Shown piece after piece: positions 1 through 6,701 of a stretch of DNA of 15,139 nucleotides. The position numbers were made by a program, and so were the translations under genes. The notes beneath the pieces were generated by a model, which saw only the letters and a list, made by a program, of their open reading frames with translations, was not told the origin of the DNA and did no database searches. Origin of the DNA: Clostridia bacterium. GTDB taxonomy: Bacteria; Bacillota; Clostridia; Oscillospirales; CAG-272. Each line of letters opens with the position of its first letter. The stretch's first letter is position 1. The stretch is from contig JAFYBI010000503.1 of the NCBI GenBank assembly GCA_017540285.1, forward strand, positions 1 to 15,139. The letters run 5' to 3'.

Positions 1-1
1 G

Positions 2-1036
2 CCTGACGAGGCGGAAAATACGATGAACACTGGCGAAGATTTCATCGAAAACGAGATCCTCCGGCTTACCTTCGACCCCGCGACGGGAGAACTCGTCTCG
101 ATCTACGACAAGGCGGCTGAGCGGGAATATCTTGCCTCGCCCACGCGGACCGAGCTCATCGACGAGACCGACTCCGACACCTGGGCGCACGGCATCCGCG
201 AATTCAAGAAGGTCACCGACACCTTCCGGGACGGAGAGATCCGCCTGCTCGAATCCGGTCCTGCCCGTGCGACGATGCGGACCTTCACCCGCGGCGCAAA
301 CACCGTCGTCCGCCGGGATTACTCCCTCCTCCAGGGCAGCGCTGAGATCTTCGTCAAGACACAGATCGACTTCCGCGAGCATCACCGGATGCTGAAATTC
401 CGTCTTCCCGTCAACGTCGAGGATCCGCGGGCGTTCTGCGAGATCCCGTTCGGCTGGATCGAGCGGCCGACGGACGGCACGGAGCAGGTCTGCCACCGCT
501 GGACCGCGCTCTGCGGCGGAGACGGGGCGGGACTGGCGATGCTCAACGACAGCAAGTACAGCTTTGATGCCGACGGCTCGACCCTCACGCTCACCGTCCT
601 GCGCGGCGCGATCTGGGCCGATCACTACGGCGCCCGCGACGAGCTCTGCGAATACATGGATCAGGGCATCCACGAATTCACCTACGCGATCTGTCCCGCG
701 GCACAGGACTGCAAATATCTCCTCGCACGCCGTGCCGCCGAGCTGAACGCCGCGCCCTTTGCCGTTCTCGAGACCTTCCACAAGGGCACCCTCCCGACCT
801 CGTATTCCGGCATCCGCGTGAGCCCGGAGAACATCGTCGTCACGGCGGTGAAGAAGCACGAGGACACGGACGCCGTCGTGATCCGCGCGTATGAGTGCGA
901 GGGCCGGGACACCGAGGCGGAATTCACCGTCTTCGGCACGACCTTCCGGGCCTCCTTCGGTCACCGCGCGGTAAAGACCTTCGCGGTCGATGAAAACGGC
1001 GCGCGGGAATGCAATTTCCTGGAGGACATCGAATGA
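2..1036 (+). CDS. GH38 alpha-mannosidase, C-terminal part (5' end outside window)
   Basis: This is the last ~344 codons of a glycoside hydrolase family 38 alpha-mannosidase, an enzyme that removes terminal alpha-mannose from glycans. The frame is open from base 2 with no stop before the first ATG at 23, so that ATG is internal and the true start lies upstream. The visible part is the beta-sandwich region: ENEILRLTFDPATGEL followed by VSIYDK is the typical opening of the C-terminal GH38 domain, then an IPFGWIERP segment and an AGLAMLNDSKY segment, also usual for the family. The catalytic (alpha/beta)7 barrel and its zinc-binding residues lie outside the window, so activity cannot be judged. 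No signal peptide can be assessed. The stop overlaps the next start (ATGA), so it is co-translated with the kinase gene. The family call is firm; the exact linkage specificity is unknown. Confidence 0.88.
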   Translation, partial: PDEAENTMNTGEDFIENEILRLTFDPATGELVSIYDKAAEREYLASPTRTELIDETDSDTWAHGIREFKKVTDTFRDGEIRLLESGPARATMRTFTRGANTVVRRDYSLLQGSAEIFVKTQIDFREHHRMLKFRLPVNVEDPRAFCEIPFGWIERPTDGTEQVCHRWTALCGGDGAGLAMLNDSKYSFDADGSTLTLTVLRGAIWADHYGARDELCEYMDQGIHEFTYAICPAAQDCKYLLARRAAELNAAPFAVLETFHKGTLPTSYSGIRVSPENIVVTAVKKHEDTDAVVIRAYECEGRDTEAEFTVFGTTFRASFGHRAVKTFAVDENGARECNFLEDIE

Positions 1037-1992
1037 AGACCTACATCGGAGTCGATATCGGCGGGACCAAGTGCGCGGTCCTGCTCGGCGACGAATTCGG
1101 GACCGTTCTGAAGGAGTCCCGCTTCCCGACGGCGGACGTCACGTCGACCGTCGCGCGCATCCTTGACGAATGCGCCGCCATGAAGGAGGCTGCCGCGGGA
1201 TCCGCCGTTTCGGTGGGGATCAGCTGCGGCTCCCCCCTCGATCCGGTCCGCGGGATCATCCAGTCCCCGCCGAACCTTCCGGGCTGGGACAACATCGAGA
1301 TTGTGAAGCTGGCCGAGGAGCGCACGGGCCTGCCCGCCGTGCTCTGCAACGATGCCAACGCCTGCGCGCTCGCGGAATGGAAATACGGCGCGGGCCGCGG
1401 ATGCCGGAATATGGTCTTCCTCACCTTCGGCACCGGCATGGGCGCCGGCCTGATCCTCGACGGGAAGCTCTACGGCGGCGCGAACGGCAACGCGGGCGAG
1501 GTCGGCCACATGCGGCTCGAACGCTTCGGCCCGGTCGGATACGGCAAGCAGGGCTCGTTCGAGGGCTTCGCGAGCGGCGGCGGCATCGCGATGAACGCCC
1601 GGACCGCGGCGATCATGGAGCTCCAGAAAGGGAAGAATACCGCTTATTGCAAAAGCTGGGACGAGCTCGATTCCATCACGGCGAAATCCGTGGCGGAGGC
1701 GGCGCGCGGCGGGGATGAAACGGCGATCCGCATTTACCGGCAGACGGGCGAGATGCTCGGGCGCGGGCTCGCGGTCATCGTCGACGTGATCAACCCCGAG
1801 CGCATCGTCATCGGGTCGATCTTCCAGCGGTCCGCGGATCTGCTCGTCGAACCGATGCGGCAGGTGCTCGAAGAGGAATGCCTCCCCGCGTCCCTCGACG
1901 TCTGTGAGATCGTGCCCGCAGAACTCGGCGACGACATCGGAAGCAGGGCAGCCATCGTGCTGGCGGTCATGCGGGACGGGGGGGCGATCTGA
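1033..1992 (+). CDS. ROK-family sugar kinase (zinc-site cysteines missing)
   Basis: A 319-residue ROK-family kinase, expected to phosphorylate a hexose with ATP in the cytoplasm. The N-terminus carries the ATP-binding DIGGTK motif (residues 8-13), CNDANA holds the probable catalytic base Asp107, and TFGTGMGAG (131-139) is the second phosphate-binding loop. EVGH (156-159) is conserved, but the zinc motif CxCGxxGCxE that normally follows is GPVGYGKQGSFEG (166-178): the three cysteines align with Val168, Tyr170 and Ser175. The start at 1033 is chosen over an in-frame ATG at 1009 because the protein then begins MKTYIGVDIGG, a GGAGG site lies at 1021-1025, and the ATGA overlap couples it to the mannosidase gene. 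From context the substrate may be mannose or another sugar released by the mannosidase; that is inference. Confidence 0.9.
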   Translation: MKTYIGVDIGGTKCAVLLGDEFGTVLKESRFPTADVTSTVARILDECAAMKEAAAGSAVSVGISCGSPLDPVRGIIQSPPNLPGWDNIEIVKLAEERTGLPAVLCNDANACALAEWKYGAGRGCRNMVFLTFGTGMGAGLILDGKLYGGANGNAGEVGHMRLERFGPVGYGKQGSFEGFASGGGIAMNARTAAIMELQKGKNTAYCKSWDELDSITAKSVAEAARGGDETAIRIYRQTGEMLGRGLAVIVDVINPERIVIGSIFQRSADLLVEPMRQVLEEECLPASLDVCEIVPAELGDDIGSRAAIVLAVMRDGGAI

Positions 1993-2636
1993 TGGAATCG
2001 ATCGATCTGCTCATCGGGCGCTACCCGAAGCTCATCGGCTGCCGGGAGGACCTTCTCCGCGCGCTTGAACTGCTCTCTCAGGGATTCCGGCGCGGCGGAA
2101 CGCTTTTCACCTGCGGAAACGGGGGCAGCGCGGCGGATGCCGATCACATCGTCGGGGAGCTAGCGAAGGGCTTTCTGAAAAAAAGGCCTGTCCCTGCAAA
2201 ACTGCGCGCTGCGCTCGCCGTTTACCCGGACGGGGAAGCGCTCGCCGACGGGCTGCAGGGCGGTCTGCCGGCCGTTTCCCTGCATTCGCAGAGCGCGCTG
2301 CTTACGGCGTTCGCGAACGACTGCGACCCGTCCCTCGTCTATGCGCAGGCTTTCCTGGCGCTCGCGAAGCCCGGCGACATGCTCCTCGCGATCAGCACCT
2401 CGGGCAACTCACGCAACGTTGTGAACGCGGCAAAGCTCGCAAAGGTACGCGGCGCGGCTGTGATCGCCCTCACCGGGGAGCGGCCGTCGAAGCTCTCGGC
2501 GCTGGCGGACTGCGCGATCCGGGTGGGGGACACGGAGACCTACCGGGTGCAGGAGCTGCATCTGCCGGTGTATCATTGGCTCTGCGCGGGCGTCGAAGAG
2601 GCGTTCTTCGCGGAAGAAACAGGAGGAACGAAATGA
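1992..2636 (+). CDS. GmhA-like SIS-domain phosphosugar isomerase
   Basis: A 214-residue single SIS-domain protein most like phosphoheptose isomerase (GmhA). Visible marks are CGNGGSAADADH (41-52), Glu56 in the following VGEL stretch, TSGNSRNV (136-143) as the phosphate-binding loop, and a C-terminal RVQELHLPVYH segment with His190 and His195. It resembles the E. coli GmhA segment that carries the catalytic histidine. The expected reaction is aldose-ketose isomerisation of a sugar phosphate in the cytoplasm. No heptose-synthesis genes are nearby, and a Gram-positive host makes a lipopolysaccharide role unlikely. In this operon it more probably interconverts the phosphorylated sugar made by the ROK kinase and the ketose phosphate used by the aldolase. 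The start shares one base with the kinase stop (TGATG), implying translational coupling; no strong ribosome site of its own is seen. The true substrate is not known. Confidence 0.85.
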   Translation: MESIDLLIGRYPKLIGCREDLLRALELLSQGFRRGGTLFTCGNGGSAADADHIVGELAKGFLKKRPVPAKLRAALAVYPDGEALADGLQGGLPAVSLHSQSALLTAFANDCDPSLVYAQAFLALAKPGDMLLAISTSGNSRNVVNAAKLAKVRGAAVIALTGERPSKLSALADCAIRVGDTETYRVQELHLPVYHWLCAGVEEAFFAEETGGTK

Positions 2637-3277
2637 AACTGTTCATCGATACCGCCAACCTCGACGAGATCGGGGCGGCGGCGAAGCTGGGCGTCATCCA
2701 CGGCGTCACGACGAACCCGACCCTGATTTCCCGCGAGCGGGGCGATTTCGCCGCCATCATCCGGGAGATCACGGCGCTCGTCCACGGGCCCGTCTTCGCG
2801 GAAGTCCTCGCGGAGGACGCGGACGGGATGGTGCGCGAAGGGCTGGAGCTCGCCGCGATCCACGACAACGTGTGCGTGAAGATCCCGATGACGCCGGCCG
2901 GTCTCGAGGCGATCTCCCGTCTTTCGAAGGAGGGCGTGAAAACGGCGTGCACGCTGGTCTTTTCGGCGGCGCAGGCGCTTCTTGCGGCAAACGCGGGCGC
3001 GCGGTACGTGGCTCCCTTCGTCGGGCGCGCGGACGACATCGGCTGGGACGGGATCGACGCGCTCGCCGCCATCGCGGACGTCCTTTCCGACGGCGATTTC
3101 GAGACCGAAGTGATCGCCGCGAGCGTGCGCAGTCCATTGCACGTCGTCGAGGCGGCGCGGGCAGGCGCGGATATCGCCACCGTTCCGCTGAAGGTCCTCG
3201 CGCAGATGGCCTCCCATCCCCTCACCGACGCCGGTCTCGAGCGCTTCCGCCGCGACTGGGCATCGAAAAGAGACTGA
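2633..3277 (+). CDS. Transaldolase-like / fructose-6-phosphate aldolase family protein
   Basis: A 214-residue class I aldolase of the short transaldolase (TalC/FSA) group, a cytoplasmic TIM-barrel enzyme. The length matches this group rather than the ~310-residue classical transaldolases. It opens MKLFIDTANLDEI, has GVTTNPTLI (24-32), and VKIPMT holds the Schiff-base Lys83; FVGRADDIGWDG follows. The family either transfers dihydroxyacetone units between sugar phosphates or cleaves fructose 6-phosphate to dihydroxyacetone and glyceraldehyde 3-phosphate; the sequence read by eye does not decide which. The start at 2633 is supported by AGGAGG at 2621-2626 and an ATGA overlap with the isomerase stop; an in-frame ATG at 2576 lies deep inside that gene and is rejected. 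It is the last gene of the operon and is followed by a terminator hairpin. Confidence 0.92.
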   Translation: MKLFIDTANLDEIGAAAKLGVIHGVTTNPTLISRERGDFAAIIREITALVHGPVFAEVLAEDADGMVREGLELAAIHDNVCVKIPMTPAGLEAISRLSKEGVKTACTLVFSAAQALLAANAGARYVAPFVGRADDIGWDGIDALAAIADVLSDGDFETEVIAASVRSPLHVVEAARAGADIATVPLKVLAQMASHPLTDAGLERFRRDWASKRD

Positions 3278-3283
3278 CAGAAC

Positions 3284-3322
3284 AAACCCCCGCCGGGGTT
3301 CAACGACCCGACGGGGATTTTT
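3284..3322. terminator. Terminator between convergent operons
   Basis: This lies between the transaldolase stop and the stop of the oppositely oriented esterase. An AACCCC/GGGGTT stem (3285-3290 with 3295-3300) has a 4-base loop. An overlapping alternative stem pairs 3288-3292 with 3312-3316, is extended by AAA/TTT, and runs into a T stretch at 3318-3322. On the minus strand the hairpin is followed by TTTGTTCT, so it may stop both transcripts; the plus-strand T run is the better one. Confidence 0.7.
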
Positions 3323-3327
3323 CATAT

Positions 3328-4167
3328 TCAAATCGCTTCGCACTTCGGCGGCGCAGGCTCCTGCAGGAACCGCTCTGCGTAGAGCTCGAACAGCGCACGC
3401 GATTCGCGGAAGATCTCCTCCTGTTCGAGCGGATGGCCGGCCTTCGGCATCGGAAGGAAGACGTACTCCACCCCGTGCGCCTCGAGCGCGTCCCGCAGCG
3501 CCGTCGCGTTCGAAAACGGCACCACGTCGTCCCGCTGACCGTGGCAGATGATCGTCGGGACGCTGTGCTCGTTCACGTAATGCAGGGGCGAGTATTTCAG
3601 CAGCAGCGGCATGAACTCCTCCCGGTTCTCCCCGCGAAACGGGATCCCCGTGAGGTTCGAATACAGCTCGATCCACTGCTCCATCGGCGGATAGCGCGAC
3701 GGCGTCCCCTCGAGGAGCTCCTTGTCCGTGAGGAGCGTCGGACCGCAGTAATCCACGACGCACACGGGCCGGATCGGCGCCTCGTCTGCCATGGCATACG
3801 CATAGAGCAGGGAAAGGTGCCCGCCCGCGGAAGCCCCGGTCAAAAGCGCGCGGCTGAGCGTCACGCCGTTCTCCGCCGCCGTTTTTTTGATCGCGGCGAG
3901 CGCCTCCGTGATGTCATGGACAAGCGTGTCCATGTGCGTGTCCGGGGAGAGATAGTGGTAGTTGATCGCCGCGGCGGCGTAACCCTTTGCCGCCCATTCG
4001 TCGAGCTCGTCCCGGTAATACCCCTTGTCGCCGTGGATCCACGCGCCGCCGTGGATCGAGAGGACCAGCCCCCCGCAGCAGCGTTTTTCCGGGAGGACGA
4101 GATCGTAGATCTGCCGCTCGTGTCCGCCGTAAGGCGCGTCATAGAATCTCCGCAGGTTGTTTTTCAT
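3328..4167 (-). CDS. Alpha/beta-hydrolase esterase, carbohydrate-esterase-like
   Basis: A 279-residue alpha/beta-hydrolase without a signal peptide, so probably cytoplasmic. HGGAW (39-43) is the oxyanion-hole motif of the hormone-sensitive-lipase and BD-FAE type esterases. GASAG (111-115) holds nucleophile Ser113, HGQRDDVVP (209-217) supplies the acid Asp213, and AGHP holds His245. The triad is complete. Such proteins cleave small esters, often acetyl or feruloyl groups on sugars, which fits its place behind a glycosidase-like gene; removal of acetyl groups from imported sugars is my inference. The start at 4167 gives a normal N-terminus and has GAGG a few bases upstream. The frame stays open further upstream, but that part overlaps the preceding gene and its promoter. 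It is last in the leftward cluster and probably has its own promoter as well. Confidence 0.88.
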   Translation of the reverse strand: MKNNLRRFYDAPYGGHERQIYDLVLPEKRCCGGLVLSIHGGAWIHGDKGYYRDELDEWAAKGYAAAAINYHYLSPDTHMDTLVHDITEALAAIKKTAAENGVTLSRALLTGASAGGHLSLLYAYAMADEAPIRPVCVVDYCGPTLLTDKELLEGTPSRYPPMEQWIELYSNLTGIPFRGENREEFMPLLLKYSPLHYVNEHSVPTIICHGQRDDVVPFSNATALRDALEAHGVEYVFLPMPKAGHPLEQEEIFRESRALFELYAERFLQEPAPPKCEAI

Positions 4168-4200
4168 GTTCGACCCTCGTTTCGTTTGAGTTCTGCCTGT

Positions 4201-4229
4201 ATGGTAGCACATTCGGCCGCCGGTGTCAA
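4201..4229 (-). promoter_or_regulatory. Promoter for the esterase gene
   Basis: Read leftward, TTGACA (4229-4224) is followed after exactly 17 bases by TACCAT (4206-4201). A TG one base before the -10 gives an extended -10. The -35 overlaps the TGA stop (4228-4226) of the upstream glycosidase-like gene. The predicted RNA would start near 4194, about 27 bases before the esterase ATG. Confidence 0.6.
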
Positions 4230-5140
4230 GGGTTGAAAGAGCTTTTCTCCTTCCCCGCGATCCTCCCTTCGGCGTACCCGATGTATTCGCACGCGCCTGC
4301 CCGGCCGTTGTACCAGAGGCGGTACGTCCCGTCCTCAGCTCGCACGACCGTCGGCTTGTAGCAGGAATCCGCGTCCCAGGCACACGGCGTCGGCGTCACG
4401 AGCGGGTTCTCCGGCACGCGCTCCCACCCGGTGACCCCGTCCTTCGAGCGCGCGGCGCAGATGCAGGCGGTGTGGATGTCCCGGTAGCCGATGTAGAACA
4501 TCAGATAACCGCCGTCGACCTTCAGCACGTCGCACGCGCCGATCCGCTCCTGCTCGTATTCACGATCGGGATTGCAGGAGAAGATCGGGTTGCCCGGGTA
4601 TTTGACCCACCGGATCCCGTCGTCCGATTCCGCATAGCAGATCGTGTTCGGCTCGTAGGTCTCCCCCGCCGCGTACCACATGCGGAATTTCCCGTCCTCG
4701 AACATCACGAACGGGTTCATGACAGATTCCTTCTCGAAGTCCGCCTCGGGCACGAGCACGGGATCCCGCCGGAAGCGCTCGAAGCGGATGCCGTCGTCGG
4801 AGCGCGCGATCCCGATCTTCGAGACCCCGTGACCGCCGTCCCACACCTGACCGGTGTACCACATGAGCCATCCGTGCCCGTTCGGATCCGGCAGCACGCA
4901 GTTTCGGTTGACGATCTGCTCCCAGCCGGATTCCGGATTCGGACCGAGCGTGATGACGGGCTCGCTCCAATGGATGCCGTCGTCCGAGAAGGTCACGGCG
5001 AACGATTCCTTCGGCCGCCATGATACGTCCATGCGCAGCCGTCCGTCGGGCTGCTTCCGCACGAAGGCGTCGAACATGGTGCCGGTCGATTCGTCGCCGA
5101 AGACGGGGGCGGGGTGTTTCCTAAATGAACAGGTTTCCAT
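4226..5140 (-). CDS. Beta-propeller glycosidase-like protein (GH43/GH32/GH130-type fold)
   Basis: A 304-residue protein with the repeating pattern of a five-bladed beta-propeller glycosidase. Blade signatures of the form S-D/K-D-G-I-x-W/F recur at about residues 51-58, 114-120, 172-178 and 231-239. Each is followed by aromatic strands such as MWYTG, MWYAA, MFYIGY and LWYNGR. Acidic candidates for catalysis include Asp24 and Glu138, the latter before SVMNPFV, but I cannot assign the pair. There is no signal peptide, so it would act on imported oligosaccharides or, if a phosphorylase of GH130 type, on cytoplasmic mannosides. The start at 5140 (METCSF) has GAGGTG just upstream; the open frame beyond it overlaps the preceding gene and is rejected. 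It sits 37 bases after the solute-binding-protein gene with no terminator, so co-transcription is likely. The fold is well supported; the family and substrate are not. Confidence 0.78.
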   Translation of the reverse strand: METCSFRKHPAPVFGDESTGTMFDAFVRKQPDGRLRMDVSWRPKESFAVTFSDDGIHWSEPVITLGPNPESGWEQIVNRNCVLPDPNGHGWLMWYTGQVWDGGHGVSKIGIARSDDGIRFERFRRDPVLVPEADFEKESVMNPFVMFEDGKFRMWYAAGETYEPNTICYAESDDGIRWVKYPGNPIFSCNPDREYEQERIGACDVLKVDGGYLMFYIGYRDIHTACICAARSKDGVTGWERVPENPLVTPTPCAWDADSCYKPTVVRAEDGTYRLWYNGRAGACEYIGYAEGRIAGKEKSSFNP

Positions 5141-5177
5141 GATACACCTCGTTTTGATCTGTCCGTTTGTGTTCGGA

Positions 5178-6668
5178 TCAATCCTGATACTGCTTGATGA
5201 ATTTCTCGATTTGTTTTTCCGCCATTTTCTGATTCCTCTGGATCGACGACGCAAGCGTGTCGGCAGATCCTGCGTTCAGCAAACTCGTATAGGTATTGCT
5301 CAAACCGAGGAAGCTGTAAACCAGCTCGGTGTCCTGAACGCGTGAAGAGCGAATGATGTTCAGCATCTCGACCGAATCCGGATCGCGCATGGCCTTGCCC
5401 GCGAGCAGAACGTCGTAATAGGTGACGGATGTGGAATAGAATGCGTCGGCGTTCATGGCTTCGAGCATGGCTCCGGTGAACTCCGTCGTTTCGGAATTGC
5501 GCGGAATGAGAATGATGCTGGCCCAGTAGGTGCTGAAGGGGTGATAGATTCTTTCCTGCTCCTCGTCATACTTCGGCAGGGGGAGAAGGCCGATGTCCAC
5601 GTCGAGATCCCGGTAGATGATGATCTCCTCGATGCCGTTCACAAGGAAGAGCGCCCCGCCGGTACGGAAATTGTCTCTGAGGCCTTTGTCCCAGATATCG
5701 TCGACCTTACCGGTCAGGTCCTCCGCTTTCATATAGTTCCCGCTCGTCATGATCGCGCAGACTTTTTCTGCGGCATCATAGAACTTTTCCGTGATGTTCA
5801 GCCGCGGGTACCCGTCCTCGTCATTCTCGAACACACGGATGCCGGACGCGATCATGTGAAGGTTGAAGCCGTAATTCGTGCCGGAGATGCCGTAGCGGTC
5901 GTTCTGATCCCATTCGCCGTTGCCGTCCCGGTCGGTCGTCACGTTCTGTGCGATGGCGTACATATTGTCGAGGGTCCACTTGCCTTCGCGCACCATCGTA
6001 TAGGGATCGACCTCATAATCCTTCGCAAGGTCCTTATTGAAGGTCGTGCCGTAGGTGTGGGAATCCGTCCAGGTGTTGATCGAGCCGATCGCGCCGTAGA
6101 GCTTCTTCCCGATTTCCATGGACTCCGCCACCGCGCCGTCCCACCACGGTTTTGATACGTCGATGTGCTCCACGTCATACAGGTTTGCCGTCATGCCCTG
6201 CTGCATCAGGCTGACCGCGTCGCCGAAGCCGGGGATGATCACGTCCCAGTTCTGTTCGGCTGCCCGGTAGGAATTGCCGAACGCCTGCCCCACATTCGAG
6301 TGGGTATCGTTTACGATATGGATGTCCCACGTCTCTTCAAGCCTCCCGGTCCGCTCGAAGGTGGCGTCGTTCATGGCCTCCCCGTTCATCTCGTCCGACG
6401 CGACTTCGGAATAGAAGCGCACGATGGCGTCGACGACCTCGCGGGAGAGGAAGCGGAACGACTGCCCGTCATACGTCTTGTCGGGGATGTCTGGCAGCAG
6501 CTTTGCCTCGGTTTCGGGGGCCTCGGTCTCCGGCGCCGGGTTCTCGTCAGAACCGGCTGTTACGCTCGGATCGGATGCCGGCGTGTCGGAAACGGCCGGT
6601 TTTTCGCCGCACGCCGCAAGCGGAAGCAGCAGGGCGAGGGCAAACAGAATGGACAGTGCTTGTTTCAT
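5178..6668 (-). CDS. Sugar ABC transporter solute-binding lipoprotein
   Basis: A 496-residue extracellular solute-binding protein (family 1 type), expected to be lipid-anchored on the outer face of the membrane and to deliver a sugar or oligosaccharide to an ABC permease. It has a hydrophobic signal segment (residues 4-19) ending in the lipobox LAAC with the lipidated Cys20. A Ser/Thr/Pro/Glu-rich linker (about 27-58) follows, then the binding domains. DRDGNGEWDQND (246-257) is an EF-hand-like calcium loop, as seen in other sugar-binding proteins. The start at 6668 is decided by a strong AAGGAGG site (6684-6678). It lies 33 bases after the UroD-like gene and 37 before the glycosidase-like gene, with no terminator on either side. 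No permease or ATPase gene is present in the window. Base composition looks less GC-rich than its neighbours by eye. Confidence 0.92.
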   Translation of the reverse strand: MKQALSILFALALLLPLAACGEKPAVSDTPASDPSVTAGSDENPAPETEAPETEAKLLPDIPDKTYDGQSFRFLSREVVDAIVRFYSEVASDEMNGEAMNDATFERTGRLEETWDIHIVNDTHSNVGQAFGNSYRAAEQNWDVIIPGFGDAVSLMQQGMTANLYDVEHIDVSKPWWDGAVAESMEIGKKLYGAIGSINTWTDSHTYGTTFNKDLAKDYEVDPYTMVREGKWTLDNMYAIAQNVTTDRDGNGEWDQNDRYGISGTNYGFNLHMIASGIRVFENDEDGYPRLNITEKFYDAAEKVCAIMTSGNYMKAEDLTGKVDDIWDKGLRDNFRTGGALFLVNGIEEIIIYRDLDVDIGLLPLPKYDEEQERIYHPFSTYWASIILIPRNSETTEFTGAMLEAMNADAFYSTSVTYYDVLLAGKAMRDPDSVEMLNIIRSSRVQDTELVYSFLGLSNTYTSLLNAGSADTLASSIQRNQKMAEKQIEKFIKQYQD

Positions 6669-6701
6669 GGTCTTACTCCTCCTTTTGTTGGTTCTTGTAT
6701 C

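Noticed and set aside
2573..3763. 396-residue open frame on the minus strand, and a 454-residue plus frame at 2872-4236
   Set aside because: Both cross the convergent terminator at 3284-3322 and overlap the clear transaldolase and esterase genes in other frames.
5155..5180. TGATC...GATCA inverted repeat after the binding-protein gene as a terminator
   Set aside because: The stem is short and imperfect and there is no T run; it lies in a 37-base gap within an apparent operon.
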